64,000 nt of DNA, from contig JAISJQ010000048.1 of NCBI GenBank assembly GCA_031261445.1, positions 1 to 64,000 on the forward strand, given 5' to 3'. Shown here piece after piece: positions 7,805-16,232 of this stretch (within the stretch, counting starts at the first letter, position 1; each line of letters begins with the position of its first letter). The position numbers were made by a program, and so were the translations under genes. This stretch comes from Oscillospiraceae bacterium (GTDB lineage: Bacteria > Bacillota > Clostridia > Oscillospirales > Acutalibacteraceae). A model generated the notes under the pieces. That model was not told where the DNA came from. It was given only the letters and a program-made list of their open reading frames with translations, and did no database searches.

Positions 7805-8545
7805 ATGAAAAAGTTCTCGAAACTCCTCTCGGCGCTCATGGTCGCCGTATTGCTCGCCAGCTCTGTGGCAGGACTGGCCAGCGCCGCCGCCCCGCCGCTC
7901 AAGAGCATCACCGTCACGCATGAAGTGGTCTGGGCGGGTCTGTACGCTCAAGACTACAGCGTGGCTTTCATCGCCAATCCATCCCCAAGCACGGCAACAC
8001 TGGGGGCGCTCGATTGGTATTTGACCGACGGCAAAGGTGCTACCGTATCCATTTATACGTCCTACTTTGACGAGCCAGAAATCGCGAATGCGTTTTTGCC
8101 TGGCGGCACTTACAAAGTCTGGTGTGAGTCCACCGTAGGCAGAACCACTGTGAAGTCTGCCGTGCACACCTTTACGCTTGCGGCATTGCCTGATGCAACC
8201 AAATTGAACACGCAGTACAACGCATTCTTTGATATTATCAGGAAGTTTTATGTCAATGCACGCTATACGTATGAAAGCCTTCGTGCGCTGTCAGATAAGT
8301 TTATAGATACGCAAAATGTATACGCAGTGGATTTTGATCCCCAAACAGGGCAAGTGACGGTGACCACAGAGGAACTCAACCAAGCCGCTGCCGACCTCGC
8401 CGCCGCCATAGACGGACTGACGCCGAGAATTCCTCTGCTTGAGCCGCTCTACAGAGCGTTGGACAAAATCTATCCCGCGCTGGAGGCAGTTTACGACTGG
8501 CTGTACGATCTCCCCATCATTGGCGACATACTGTGGTATCTATAA
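7805..8545 (+). CDS. Secreted protein with Ig-like domain, FIVAR-like segment and amphipathic C-terminal tail
   Basis: 246 residues. A classical signal peptide (MKKFSKLL, a hydrophobic stretch, cleavage after about GLASA at residue 27), then a beta-rich domain (about 30-130), then a helical segment with TTEELNQAAADLAAAI (FIVAR-like), and a last ~38 residues forming a Trp/Tyr/Leu-rich amphipathic tail (PLLEPLYRALDKIYPALEAV onward). TTTGGAGG precedes the ATG. The tail has the same style as the stand-alone mini-proteins and the tail of the gene at 1244. Likely exported and membrane- or wall-associated; exact role unknown. Confidence 0.75.
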   Translation: MKKFSKLLSALMVAVLLASSVAGLASAAAPPLKSITVTHEVVWAGLYAQDYSVAFIANPSPSTATLGALDWYLTDGKGATVSIYTSYFDEPEIANAFLPGGTYKVWCESTVGRTTVKSAVHTFTLAALPDATKLNTQYNAFFDIIRKFYVNARYTYESLRALSDKFIDTQNVYAVDFDPQTGQVTVTTEELNQAAADLAAAIDGLTPRIPLLEPLYRALDKIYPALEAVYDWLYDLPIIGDILWYL

Positions 8546-8558
8546 GGCAGCCGCTACC

Positions 8559-8828
8559 ACCCGTAGGGGCGCGCATCGCGCGTCCGCGTATGAGAGAGTA
8601 GAATGCAGAAAACAGAGGGCGGATTTCTGCCCTCTGTTTTCTGTCACGCCCGCTTCAGAAACTTTTGCCTTACGGATATCGTGTAGGGGCACGCCATGGC
8701 GTGCCCGATGAGGCGTGAGGCATGAGGGGGCGCGTCCGCTGGCCTGTAGGGGCGGATATCATCCGCCCGCAGAGAGGCACGAAGCCCGTAGGGGCGCAAC
8801 CTCCCCCAACCTCCTTCCTCACAGGGGC
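8559..8828. repeat. R1/R5 repeat block
   Basis: Four R1 hairpins (cores GCGCATCGCGC, ACGCCATGGCGT, GGATATCATCC and a decayed one) surround an R5 inverted repeat, CAGAAAACAGAGGGC (8606-8620) / GCCCTCTGTTTTCTG (8629-8643). No gene was recognised. Confidence 0.8.
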
Positions 8829-8857
8829 TTGACAAATGGGTGGCGAACTGCTATACT
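8829..8857 (+). promoter_or_regulatory. Promoter of the sodium/solute symporter
   Basis: TTGACA (8829-8834), 17 bp, TATACT (8852-8857). Confidence 0.85.
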
Positions 8858-8869
8858 ATTAATACTTTA

Positions 8870-8883
8870 ACGCGTTAACGCGT
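8870..8883 (+). promoter_or_regulatory. Perfect 14-bp palindrome, candidate operator
   Basis: ACGCGTTAACGCGT begins 13 bp after the -10 box, in the 5' leader. Symmetry and position fit a repressor site (LacI-like sites have similar CG-centred symmetry), but the regulator is unknown. Confidence 0.5.
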
Positions 8884-8909
8884 CATTACGAGTATTTGTG
8901 GAGATTTTT

Positions 8910-10415
8910 ATGAACAGCATGACCACCGTTTGGGTGACCATCGCCATCTATGCCGCCGCGCTGGTGGCCGTGGGCGTCATCACTGGTAAGGGCAAAAAGA
9001 ACATTTCCGATGTCACCGTGGGCGGCCGCCAAGCCGGCGCGTGGCTCAGTGCGCTCAGCTACGGCACGGCGTATTTTTCCGCCGTGATGTTCGTGGGCTA
9101 TGCTGGCTCTACGGGCTACGGCTTTGGGCTCTGGGGGATTCTGGCGGGCATCGGCAACGCCGTGTTTGGCTCGTATTTGGCGTGGAAAATCCTCGCACGA
9201 AAAACCCGTGCCCTGACCGCCAAGCACAACCTGCAGACCATGCCCGGCTTTTTCGAAGCGCGGTATGGCTCTCGCGCCATGAAGCTCTTCGCCTGCGTGG
9301 TGATTTTCGTCTTCCTGATTCCGTATTCTGCCAGCGTCTACAAGGGTTTGGGGTCGATTTCCCAAGTGCTCTTGGGCATCTCCGACACCGCATTCATGGT
9401 CATCATCGCGGTGCTCGCGGCCGTTCTTCTGCTCTTGGGCGGCTATAAAGCGCAGGCGCGCGCCGACTTTGTGCAGGGCATCGTGATGCTCGTGGGCGTT
9501 TCTGTGCTCATCGTCTTCGTCATCGGCACGCCGCAGGTGGACGGCCTTGCGGGGTTGGCGGACTACGCCAAAAGCGACATCGGCCTGCCCAAACTCGTGG
9601 GCAAACAGTGGGTCTCGCTCCTCTCTCTGGTGCTCATGACCAGCTTTGGCACGTGGGGTTTGCCACAAATGATCCAGAAATATTTCGGCATCAAGGACGA
9701 CAAACAGGCGCGGCGGGGGATATGGATCAGCACGTTTTTCGCCGTGCTCGTGGCGGGTGGCGGGTACTTCATCGGCTCGCTGTGCTACCGATTCTTCACC
9801 AAAAGCCAGATGGATGCCCTGCCCACCAAGGACTTCATCGTCCCGGAAATGCTCAAAGCGGCCGCCCTGCCCGATATCCTGCTGGGCATCGTGATTGTGC
9901 TCCTGCTCGCCGCATCGGTCTCCACGCTCTGCTCCGTGACGCTTACGGCGGCCAGCACGTTTTCGGTGGACTTCATCGGCACAATCAAACCCAAAACGAG
10001 CGACAAATCTCTGCGCATGATTACGCAAGGGCTCTGCGTCCTGTTCGTCATTGTCAGCTACTTTGTGGCCAACAGCAAGACCCCTATTCTGGAGCTGATG
10101 AGCTACTCCTGGGGCATCATTTCCGGCTCGTTTTTAGCGCCCTATGTGCTCGCGCTGTACTTTAAGTGGATCGGCAAACGTGGCGCGTGGGCGGGGATTC
10201 TGGCGGGATTTTTCGTGGCACTGCCGCCAGCGGTCTGCAGACTGCTCACGTCCTTCCCGGCACTCAAAGACAACGCCACCGTGCTGTGGTTTTCGGGCAA
10301 CGGGCCGCTCTTCGCCTGCGTGGCCATGCTCGTTTCGCTCCTAGTCACCGCTGGCGTGAGCGCCCTGGGCAACCCCCGGGAGAACGAGGCATTCTACGAC
10401 GGCTTGGACGCCTAA
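8910..10415 (+). CDS. Sodium:solute symporter (SSS family)
   Basis: 501 residues with about 13 hydrophobic segments, typical of the SSS family (PanF/PutP-like). It imports a small solute with Na+ across the cytoplasmic membrane; substrate not predictable. The conserved SSS start region GGRQAGAWLSALSYGTAYFS (about 38-57) is visible. ATG 8910 is chosen over GTG 8898 because GGAG (8900-8903) lies 6 bp before it. Single-gene unit with its own promoter and palindromic operator candidate, so expression may be substrate-controlled. No terminator was obvious before the mini-protein at 10576. Confidence 0.88.
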   Translation: MNSMTTVWVTIAIYAAALVAVGVITGKGKKNISDVTVGGRQAGAWLSALSYGTAYFSAVMFVGYAGSTGYGFGLWGILAGIGNAVFGSYLAWKILARKTRALTAKHNLQTMPGFFEARYGSRAMKLFACVVIFVFLIPYSASVYKGLGSISQVLLGISDTAFMVIIAVLAAVLLLLGGYKAQARADFVQGIVMLVGVSVLIVFVIGTPQVDGLAGLADYAKSDIGLPKLVGKQWVSLLSLVLMTSFGTWGLPQMIQKYFGIKDDKQARRGIWISTFFAVLVAGGGYFIGSLCYRFFTKSQMDALPTKDFIVPEMLKAAALPDILLGIVIVLLLAASVSTLCSVTLTAASTFSVDFIGTIKPKTSDKSLRMITQGLCVLFVIVSYFVANSKTPILELMSYSWGIISGSFLAPYVLALYFKWIGKRGAWAGILAGFFVALPPAVCRLLTSFPALKDNATVLWFSGNGPLFACVAMLVSLLVTAGVSALGNPRENEAFYDGLDA

Positions 10416-10575
10416 CGGCAAAAGCACACAATTTATTCAAAAAACCGAAACAAATTTTTCTGTATTTTCTAATACGGAAACAAAACCTGCCAAAAATATG
10501 CTATATTATCTTTGCAAGGGATCAGCTTCTTGACACAAGCAAAAATCCCAACGATTTCGGAAAGGAGGATGCATC

Positions 10576-10743
10576 ATGGATATCTTTGCAATCATCGGCG
10601 ACGTGCTCGAGGCACTGGCCGCTTGGTGGACGAACGACCTGAAGCCCCCTCAATACATTGAGAACGAGCTTCTCGGCGGCGGCGACCAAGGCAACTTCCT
10701 GAAGACGCTCATCGACACCGTCATCGCGCAGATCTGGGGCTAA
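10576..10743 (+). CDS. Amphipathic mini-protein, 55 residues
   Basis: Starts MDIFAIIGDVLEALAAWW, has a polar Pro/Gly-rich middle, and ends NFLKTLIDTVIAQIWG. Its N-terminus matches the peptide at 38722 (MDI-F/L-A-x-I-x-DV-x-x-A). No signal peptide and no cysteines; acidic. Strong AAAGGAGG 7 bp before ATG 10576 and a clear terminator directly after. Possible extended -10 TGCTATATT at 10498-10506, without a good -35 box. Function unknown; see the findings on this family. Confidence 0.75.
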   Translation: MDIFAIIGDVLEALAAWWTNDLKPPQYIENELLGGGDQGNFLKTLIDTVIAQIWG

Positions 10744-10759
10744 ACACCAGACACACAGG

Positions 10760-10787
10760 GCAGTTCGCCAAAAGCGGACTGCTTTTT
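10760..10787 (+). terminator. Terminator of the 55-residue mini-protein
   Basis: GCAGTTCGC (10760-10768), loop CAAAA, GCGGACTGC (10774-10782; one G-T pair), then TTTTT. Confidence 0.85.
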
Positions 10788-10990
10788 GTTTGTGCTTGAC
10801 TTTTGCTGGTTTTTAGGATAATCTGTGAAATATCGCATAATATCTTAATTTTGAAGCTTTTGCTTCCTGCCACGGAAATAAATTTTGGGTAAGGGGCTTT
10901 TCTGTGCTCGCCGGTTGCACAGAGGGATGAGGGGTTCGGATACAGGCGTGCACCCCTACAACAATTGTACATTGTTAATTGTTCCGCACG
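10788..10990. repeat. Intergenic region with decayed R6 and R2 words
   Basis: AT-rich DNA with a weak promoter-like TTGACT (about 10797), then R6 (GGGATGAGGGGTTCGGATACAG) and R2 (CAATTGTACATTGTTAATTG) words up to the mreB promoter. No gene was recognised. Confidence 0.55.
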
Positions 10991-10994
10991 CCCC

Positions 10995-11023
10995 TTGAAA
11001 AAAAAACAAGAATATGGTATAAT
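10995..11023 (+). promoter_or_regulatory. mreBCD promoter
   Basis: TTGAAA (10995-11000), 17 bp, TATAAT (11018-11023). Confidence 0.8.
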
Positions 11024-11106
11024 AACGTGGAATAATATTCCGGGCGTGAATGAATACTATATTATTGTGAGCAATGTGGTGGTCGCGCACCGAAAGGAAA
11101 CAGAAA

Positions 11107-12126
11107 ATGGCACTTTTTACGCAGGACATCGGCATCGATTTGGGCACAGCAAACACGCTTGTGTTTGTAAAAGGTAAGGGGATTATCATCCGCGAGCCCT
11201 CCGTGGTGGCGGTGGATCAGCGAGCCAACCCCATGCGCGTGGTGGCGGTGGGTGCGGACGCCAAACAGATGATCGGCCGCACGCCCGGGTCCATCAAGGC
11301 CGTGCGTCCGCTGAAGGACGGCGTGATTGCCGACTTCGATATCACGTCGGACATGCTCAAGGAGTTCATCAAACGTGCCATCAGCCACTCGCCGCTCAGC
11401 CGCGCGCGGGTGATGATCTGCATTCCGTCCGGGGTGACGGGCGTGGAAATGCGTGCAGTGTATGACGCGGCCAAGAGCGCGGGCGCGAAGGTCGTTAGCC
11501 TCATTGAAGAGCCCATGGCCGCGGCCATCGGCGCGGGCTTGCCCGTGAGCGAACCGACAGGCTCGATGGTGGTGGATATCGGCGGCGGCACGAGCGAAGT
11601 GGCCGTGATCAGTTTGGGCGATGTGGTGACCTCCTGTAGCGCACGCGTGGCGGGCGACAGCTTTGACGAGGCGATCATCACCTTCATCAAAAAGAAGTAT
11701 AACCTGCTCATCGGCGAGCGCACCGCCGAGGACATCAAAGTCACCATCGGTTCGGCCTATCCCTATGAAGGCGAGGGCACGATGAACATCAAAGGGCGCA
11801 ACCTCATGGACGGCCTGCCGAAAAATGTGGAGGTCAGCAGCGAGGAAATCCGCGAGGCACTGGCGGACGTGGTGGGGCAAGTGCTCGACGCCGTGCGTGC
11901 CACGCTGGAAAAAACGCCACCAGAGCTGGCGGCGGACATCATTGACCACGGCATCATGCTCACCGGCGGCGGCGCACTCTTGCGCGGGCTCGATCGCCTC
12001 ATCAGCATCGAGACCAAAATCCCCGTACACGTGGCCGAAAATCCGCTCGACTGCGTGGTCGACGGCACAGGCATCTGCCTAGAGAACGACCAACTCAACA
12101 AACTGCTGCACCGAGACAGCTACTAA
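11107..12126 (+). CDS. mreB: Rod-shape-determining actin homologue MreB
   Basis: 339 residues. Forms membrane-bound filaments that guide the elongation peptidoglycan machinery. Visible: the phosphate-1 loop [13 protein letters not shown] at the start, [14 protein letters not shown] (phosphate 2) and [12 protein letters not shown] (adenosine motif) near the C-terminus. ATG 11107 follows GAAAGG and matches the family N-terminus; an upstream start at 11074 is rejected. First gene of mreBCD; a 110-bp spacer with repeats separates it from mreC. Mbl is a close paralogue, but the mreC/mreD context supports MreB. Confidence 0.96.
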   Translation: MALFTQDIGIDLGTANTLVFVKGKGIIIREPSVVAVDQRANPMRVVAVGADAKQMIGRTPGSIKAVRPLKDGVIADFDITSDMLKEFIKRAISHSPLSRARVMICIPSGVTGVEMRAVYDAAKSAGAKVVSLIEEPMAAAIGAGLPVSEPTGSMVVDIGGGTSEVAVISLGDVVTSCSARVAGDSFDEAIITFIKKKYNLLIGERTAEDIKVTIGSAYPYEGEGTMNIKGRNLMDGLPKNVEVSSEEIREALADVVGQVLDAVRATLEKTPPELAADIIDHGIMLTGGGALLRGLDRLISIETKIPVHVAENPLDCVVDGTGICLENDQLNKLLHRDSY

Positions 12127-12127
12127 T

Positions 12128-12228
12128 CCAATTGACAATGAACAATGAACAATGTACAATTGTCATAGGAAGACAAAAGCGTCTAGTGCCAGAAGTCTAA
12201 CATCCATAGTCTAACGTCTAGATTTCGA
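12128..12228. repeat. R2 and R4 words between mreB and mreC
   Basis: CAATTGACAATGAACAATG and CAATGTACAATTGTC (R2) are followed by GTCTAGTGCCAGAAGTCTAA and CTAACGTCTAGATT (R4). It ends at the GAGG ribosome site of mreC, so an element seems to sit inside the operon. Confidence 0.7.
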
Positions 12229-12236
12229 GGTGTTCT

Positions 12237-13088
12237 TTGAAGTCCTTTCTGAAAAGCACGGCGTTCCGTGCGCTGGTGATTGTGGTGGTCCTGTTGGCAC
12301 TGGGTTCAGTGCTGGCGGGATTTTTGCCGTCTGGCACAACGCCAGCGAACGCGGTGGTCTCCGCGCTCTTCAGCCCTCTGCAACAGGCGGCGAGCTTGGC
12401 GGCCAAAAAGCTGGAGGTCTTTCAGCTGAGCTTTCAGAATGCGGCGGCGCTGGCCGAGGAGAACAAAAAGCTACAGGAAGAGAACGAAAAAATCAAGCAA
12501 GACCTCGTGGATTTGGATCAGGCGAAACAAAAAATCGCGCTCTATGAGGAGTTCTACGAGCTGAAAACGCAAAACGAGGACTTCAAGCCCGTGGTCGCCT
12601 CCGTGGTGGGGCGTGCACCCGACGGCGGTTTTGCCACCTTCACCCTCGGACGCGGCACGGCGCATGGTGTGCGCGTGGGCTGCCCCGTGGTCAGCGGCAA
12701 AAATCTGGTGGGCACAGTCACGGCGGCGGCGGCGAACAACTGCACCGTCACCACGCTACTTAGCCCCGAACTGAGCGTTGGCGCGTATGCCCTCAACAGC
12801 TCCGAATCGCTCTACGTCAACACCACCAAAGAGCTGGCGGCCGAGGGGTTGACCCGTGCGCCAGGGCTCGCGAAAGACAGTATGCTCGCGCCCGGCAGTG
12901 TTGTGTGTACCTCCGGCCTGTCCGGTCTGTACCCACGAGGCCTCATCATCGGCACGGTGACAGAACTGGCCGACAACCCAGAAACTGGCTACGTGCAAGA
13001 CGCCATCATCGCGCCCGGCGCTGTGATCAACGAAATCCGTGATGTGTTCATCATCACCGCCTTTGACGGCATGAGTGACGCGCCATGA
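12237..13088 (+). CDS. mreC: Rod-shape-determining protein MreC
   Basis: 283 residues. Bitopic protein that links MreB to extracytoplasmic penicillin-binding proteins. N-terminal transmembrane helix (about 9-28), a coiled coil rich in Glu/Lys/Gln (about 50-100), then the paired beta-barrel domain (VVGRAPDGGFATFTLGRG, then GLSGLYPRGLIIGTV near the end). TTG start with GAGG 6 bp upstream. Overlaps mreD by 4 bp (ATGA). Confidence 0.94.
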   Translation: MKSFLKSTAFRALVIVVVLLALGSVLAGFLPSGTTPANAVVSALFSPLQQAASLAAKKLEVFQLSFQNAAALAEENKKLQEENEKIKQDLVDLDQAKQKIALYEEFYELKTQNEDFKPVVASVVGRAPDGGFATFTLGRGTAHGVRVGCPVVSGKNLVGTVTAAAANNCTVTTLLSPELSVGAYALNSSESLYVNTTKELAAEGLTRAPGLAKDSMLAPGSVVCTSGLSGLYPRGLIIGTVTELADNPETGYVQDAIIAPGAVINEIRDVFIITAFDGMSDAP

Positions 13089-13597
13089 GAAAAATGCAGA
13101 CAGACACCACAAAATACAAGCACACGCTGGCGGTGCTGGCGGCGCTGCTCGTGTTGGCGCTCCTGCAAACCGTGGTGGGTGCGCTCCCGCGACCATGGGG
13201 CGCGACGGCGTTTTTGCTCATCCCCGCTGTCGTCGCCGTGGGCATGGCGGAAAACGAACTGCCCGCCCTGCTCTATGGCCTCTTCGCGGGCTTGCTTTGG
13301 GATTGCGGCGCGTTAGGCAACAATTTCCATGGCATTTTTTTGTGCACACTGGCCTGCGGCGTGTCCGCCTTTGTGCGCCGTAAAATGTTCAGCACTGCGG
13401 CGGTGGCGCTGCTCCTGAGCACGCTTGCCGTCTTCGGCTATCTGCTGGTGGATTGGCTACACGCAGGCGCAGTCATGGCAACGCTTTGGACACATACGCT
13501 CCCGTCGTTTGTCTACACGCTCCTGTTCAGCGTGCCGCTCTATGCGCTGTTTCAGGGCATCGCCAACCGCTGGCGCGTGCGGTCGATGATGCACTAG
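13085..13597 (+). CDS. mreD: Rod-shape-determining protein MreD
   Basis: 170 residues with about five transmembrane helices and few polar stretches, as usual for MreD, the integral-membrane partner of MreC. The start overlaps the mreC stop (ATGA), so translation is coupled. Identification rests on size, topology and operon position; the primary sequence of this family is weakly conserved. Confidence 0.88.
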   Translation: MRKMQTDTTKYKHTLAVLAALLVLALLQTVVGALPRPWGATAFLLIPAVVAVGMAENELPALLYGLFAGLLWDCGALGNNFHGIFLCTLACGVSAFVRRKMFSTAAVALLLSTLAVFGYLLVDWLHAGAVMATLWTHTLPSFVYTLLFSVPLYALFQGIANRWRVRSMMH

Positions 13598-13677
13598 CGC
13601 ACGCGCATATTTCTCCGTGCGCCTGAGAAACTACCCTCGTACCCAAAACGAGACGGCGAGACGCGCCAGAAAATGGT

Positions 13678-13706
13678 TTGCATTTTGTGCCGGATTGTGG
13701 TATAAT
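13678..13706 (+). promoter_or_regulatory. murA promoter
   Basis: TTGCAT (13678-13683), 17 bp, TATAAT (13701-13706). Confidence 0.8.
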
Positions 13707-13768
13707 ACTCCAGTTAGGTGTAGTTTTAGTTCATCAGGTGCGCCCAAGTGCGCCCGTGGAGGATAGAT

Positions 13769-15061
13769 TTGCAGACAAAAATTGCTGTGCGCGGCGGGAA
13801 TCCGTTGCTTGGAAATGTTCGCATCAGCGGAGCGAAAAACGCCGCCGCTTGCATTTTGCCCGCGACCATTTTGGCCGCCGGAAAGTGCACCATCGAAAAC
13901 GTCCCGGCCATCAGCGACGTGACGTATACCCTGCGCATTTTGGAGAGTCTGGGCGCAAAAGTGCGTCTTCTAGACAAAAACACGCTGGAAATTGACACCG
14001 CGCCCCTGCACGGCCACACCGTCACCCACGACTTGACCCGCCACATGCGGGCATCATATTACTTTTTAGGTGCACTGCTGGGTCGTTTTGGGCAAGCCCG
14101 CGTCGCCATGCCTGGCGGTTGCAATTTGGGTGTGCGCCCCATCGATCTGCACGAAAAAGCCTTTGCCATGCTGGGCGCTACGGTGGACACCGAAGAGAAC
14201 GCCATCATCAGCTGTAGCGCGGAAAAGCTCGTGGGCACGCAGATCTATTTTGACGTGGTCAGCGTGGGCGCAACGGCCAACGCGATGCTCGCCGCCGTCC
14301 GCGCGGACGGTCGCACACAGATTGAAAACGCCGCCAAAGAGCCGCACATCGTGGATCTGGCCAACTTCCTCAACGCCATGGGCGCGAACATTCGCGGCGC
14401 GGGCACGGACACCATCCGCGTGGACGGCGTGCCGCAGCTACACGGTTGCACGTGGTCAGTCGTGCCCGATCAGATTGAAGCGGGCACGTATATGGTCGCC
14501 GCGGCCGCCACGGGCGGCAATGTTCTCGTCGAGAACGTGACACCGAAGCACCTTGAGTCCATCTCCGCCAAACTCCGCGAGAGCGGCGCACTGGTGGAAG
14601 AATATGACGACGCTGTGCGGGTCATCGGCCACAGTCGCCCCCACAAGTGTTCAGTCAAGACCATGCCCCACCCCGGCTTCCCCACGGATATGCAACCACA
14701 AATGGCAGTTTTGCTCAGTGTCGCCACAGGCACGAGCTATATCACTGAGAGTATTTTCGACAACCGCTTCCGCTGGGTTGATCAACTGGCGCGTATGGGC
14801 GCGGTGGTGAAAGTGGACGGCAAAATGGCCGTGGTTGAGGGCGTGGAGAGCCTCATGGGTGCGCCCGTGCAGGCGGACGACCTGCGTGCGGGCGCGGCGA
14901 TGCTCATTGCGGGGCTTATGGCGCTGGGGCAGACGGAAATTGAGCACATTGAATACATTGAGCGCGGCTACGAAAACGTGGTGGAGAAGTTCAAGGCCTT
15001 GGGCGCGGACATTTTTTATCTGCAGGACGCAGACGAAGACGCGGTGCTTTTGGCCGGTTGA
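13769..15061 (+). CDS. murA: UDP-N-acetylglucosamine 1-carboxyvinyltransferase
   Basis: 430 residues. First committed step of peptidoglycan synthesis: transfers enolpyruvate from PEP to UDP-GlcNAc in the cytosol. The N-terminus GGNPLLGNVRISGAKNAA and the active-site loop MPGGCNLGVRPIDLH with the PEP-reactive, fosfomycin-sensitive Cys (about residue 117) are present. TTG 13769 is chosen because GGAGG lies 6 bp before it; a GTG at 13748 would put that site inside the gene. Confidence 0.96.
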   Translation: MQTKIAVRGGNPLLGNVRISGAKNAAACILPATILAAGKCTIENVPAISDVTYTLRILESLGAKVRLLDKNTLEIDTAPLHGHTVTHDLTRHMRASYYFLGALLGRFGQARVAMPGGCNLGVRPIDLHEKAFAMLGATVDTEENAIISCSAEKLVGTQIYFDVVSVGATANAMLAAVRADGRTQIENAAKEPHIVDLANFLNAMGANIRGAGTDTIRVDGVPQLHGCTWSVVPDQIEAGTYMVAAAATGGNVLVENVTPKHLESISAKLRESGALVEEYDDAVRVIGHSRPHKCSVKTMPHPGFPTDMQPQMAVLLSVATGTSYITESIFDNRFRWVDQLARMGAVVKVDGKMAVVEGVESLMGAPVQADDLRAGAAMLIAGLMALGQTEIEHIEYIERGYENVVEKFKALGADIFYLQDADEDAVLLAG

Positions 15062-15179
15062 GGTTCAACCACTGATGTTGGGGCGCGTCCGCGGATTCCC
15101 AGCCGCACCGTGTTTCACAGCGCGGCGTGCCGATTGCCCCGGCAAAGAAAAAGCACCCCTTACTTAGATTGGAAGCACA

Positions 15180-15965
15180 ATGATCAAGTTTTGTCCGCTG
15201 TTCAGCTCCAGTAGTGGCAACAGTGTATACATAGGCGGCGGCGACGGCGGCGTGCTGATCGACTGCGGCGTGAGCGCTAAACAGACGACCGCCGCGCTCT
15301 ACGACATCGGGGTGGATGCGGCGAGCATCCGCGCTGTTTTTGTGACGCACGAGCACAGCGATCATGTGCGGGGTGTGCGCGTTTTTGCCAAGAAGTATGC
15401 CCTGCCCGTCTATGGCACGGCGGGCACGCTGGCGGCGATGGAAGAAAATGGCGTGGCGGACGGCACTTACAAATGCTTTGTGCTGCCCGAAGAGGGGACA
15501 GAGGCGGCGGGATTTTGGCTGCGTCCCTTTGCCACCAGCCACGATGTGCGCGAGAGTTGCGGCTACCGAATCACCGTCCCCGATGGGCGGCATCTGGCCG
15601 TGTGCACCGATTTGGGCATGATGACCTCCACCGTGCTGACGCAACTGCTGCAGTGCACACTGGTGATGCTCGAGAGCAACCACGATGTGGGGATGCTGCA
15701 AAACGGCCCGTACCCCTACTGGCTCAAGCAGCGCATCCTCTCGGACAGGGGGCACCTGAGCAACGAGGCCTGCGCACAGACGGCGGTGCAACTGGTGCAA
15801 AACGGCGTGATGCGGCTAATTCTGGGGCATTTGAGCAAGGAAAACAACATGCCGGCGCTGGCGTATGAACACAACAATGCGGCGCTGGCGGCGGCGGGCA
15901 TCCGCGTGGGCTCAGACTGCCTACTCTCCGTTGCCGGGCAGGGACGCGAGAGCGTTTTTGTCTAA
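15180..15965 (+). CDS. MBL-fold hydrolase, WalJ/YycJ family
   Basis: 261 residues. Starts FCPLFSSSSGNSVYIG, typical for WalJ (YycJ), and has the metal-binding motif THEHSDH (about 59-65), a second-shell CTDLG motif (about 144) and HLS motifs near 207 and 222. In Bacillus, YycJ is linked to walRK and to coordination of wall or DNA metabolism. Here it follows murA by 118 bp and walRK is not adjacent. Predicted metal-dependent nuclease or phosphodiesterase; substrate unproven. Confidence 0.88.
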   Translation: MIKFCPLFSSSSGNSVYIGGGDGGVLIDCGVSAKQTTAALYDIGVDAASIRAVFVTHEHSDHVRGVRVFAKKYALPVYGTAGTLAAMEENGVADGTYKCFVLPEEGTEAAGFWLRPFATSHDVRESCGYRITVPDGRHLAVCTDLGMMTSTVLTQLLQCTLVMLESNHDVGMLQNGPYPYWLKQRILSDRGHLSNEACAQTAVQLVQNGVMRLILGHLSKENNMPALAYEHNNAALAAAGIRVGSDCLLSVAGQGRESVFV

Positions 15966-15993
15966 GACATAGAAATCAAGAAAGCAGTGAACG

Positions 15994-16176
15994 ATGATGG
16001 ACGTCACAACGTCGGCGATACAGTTTGGTGAAAAATGCGGAATTGGTCAGAGCCAAGATCCATTCTACAGCGAAGCCAACCAGCGGCATTTGCGTGCTGT
16101 CGCCGAGCGCATTGCATCGGGAAAAGCCACTTTCGTCACTAAAACGATGGAAGAGCTGGAGGCAATGGCTGAATAA
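15994..16176 (+). pseudogene. Orphan C-terminal fragment of a RelB/DinJ-like antitoxin
   Basis: 60 residues. The second half (DPFYSEANQRHLRAVAERI and onward) matches the C-terminal toxin-binding part of RelB/DinJ antitoxins. The N-terminal ribbon-helix-helix DNA-binding half is replaced by about 19 unrelated residues, there is no good ribosome site, and no toxin gene lies next to it. Most likely a decayed remnant; a toxin-neutralising solo fragment cannot be excluded. Confidence 0.5.
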
Positions 16177-16232
16177 TTCCCGCCCCCGATTGGACAAACT
16201 AAAACAAAATGTTTGTGCAGTCGGAGGCAGGT

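Noticed and set aside
10797..10825. Promoter-like TTGACT...TAATCT after the 55-residue mini-protein.
   Set aside because: Spacing and match are weak and no reading frame with a ribosome site follows.
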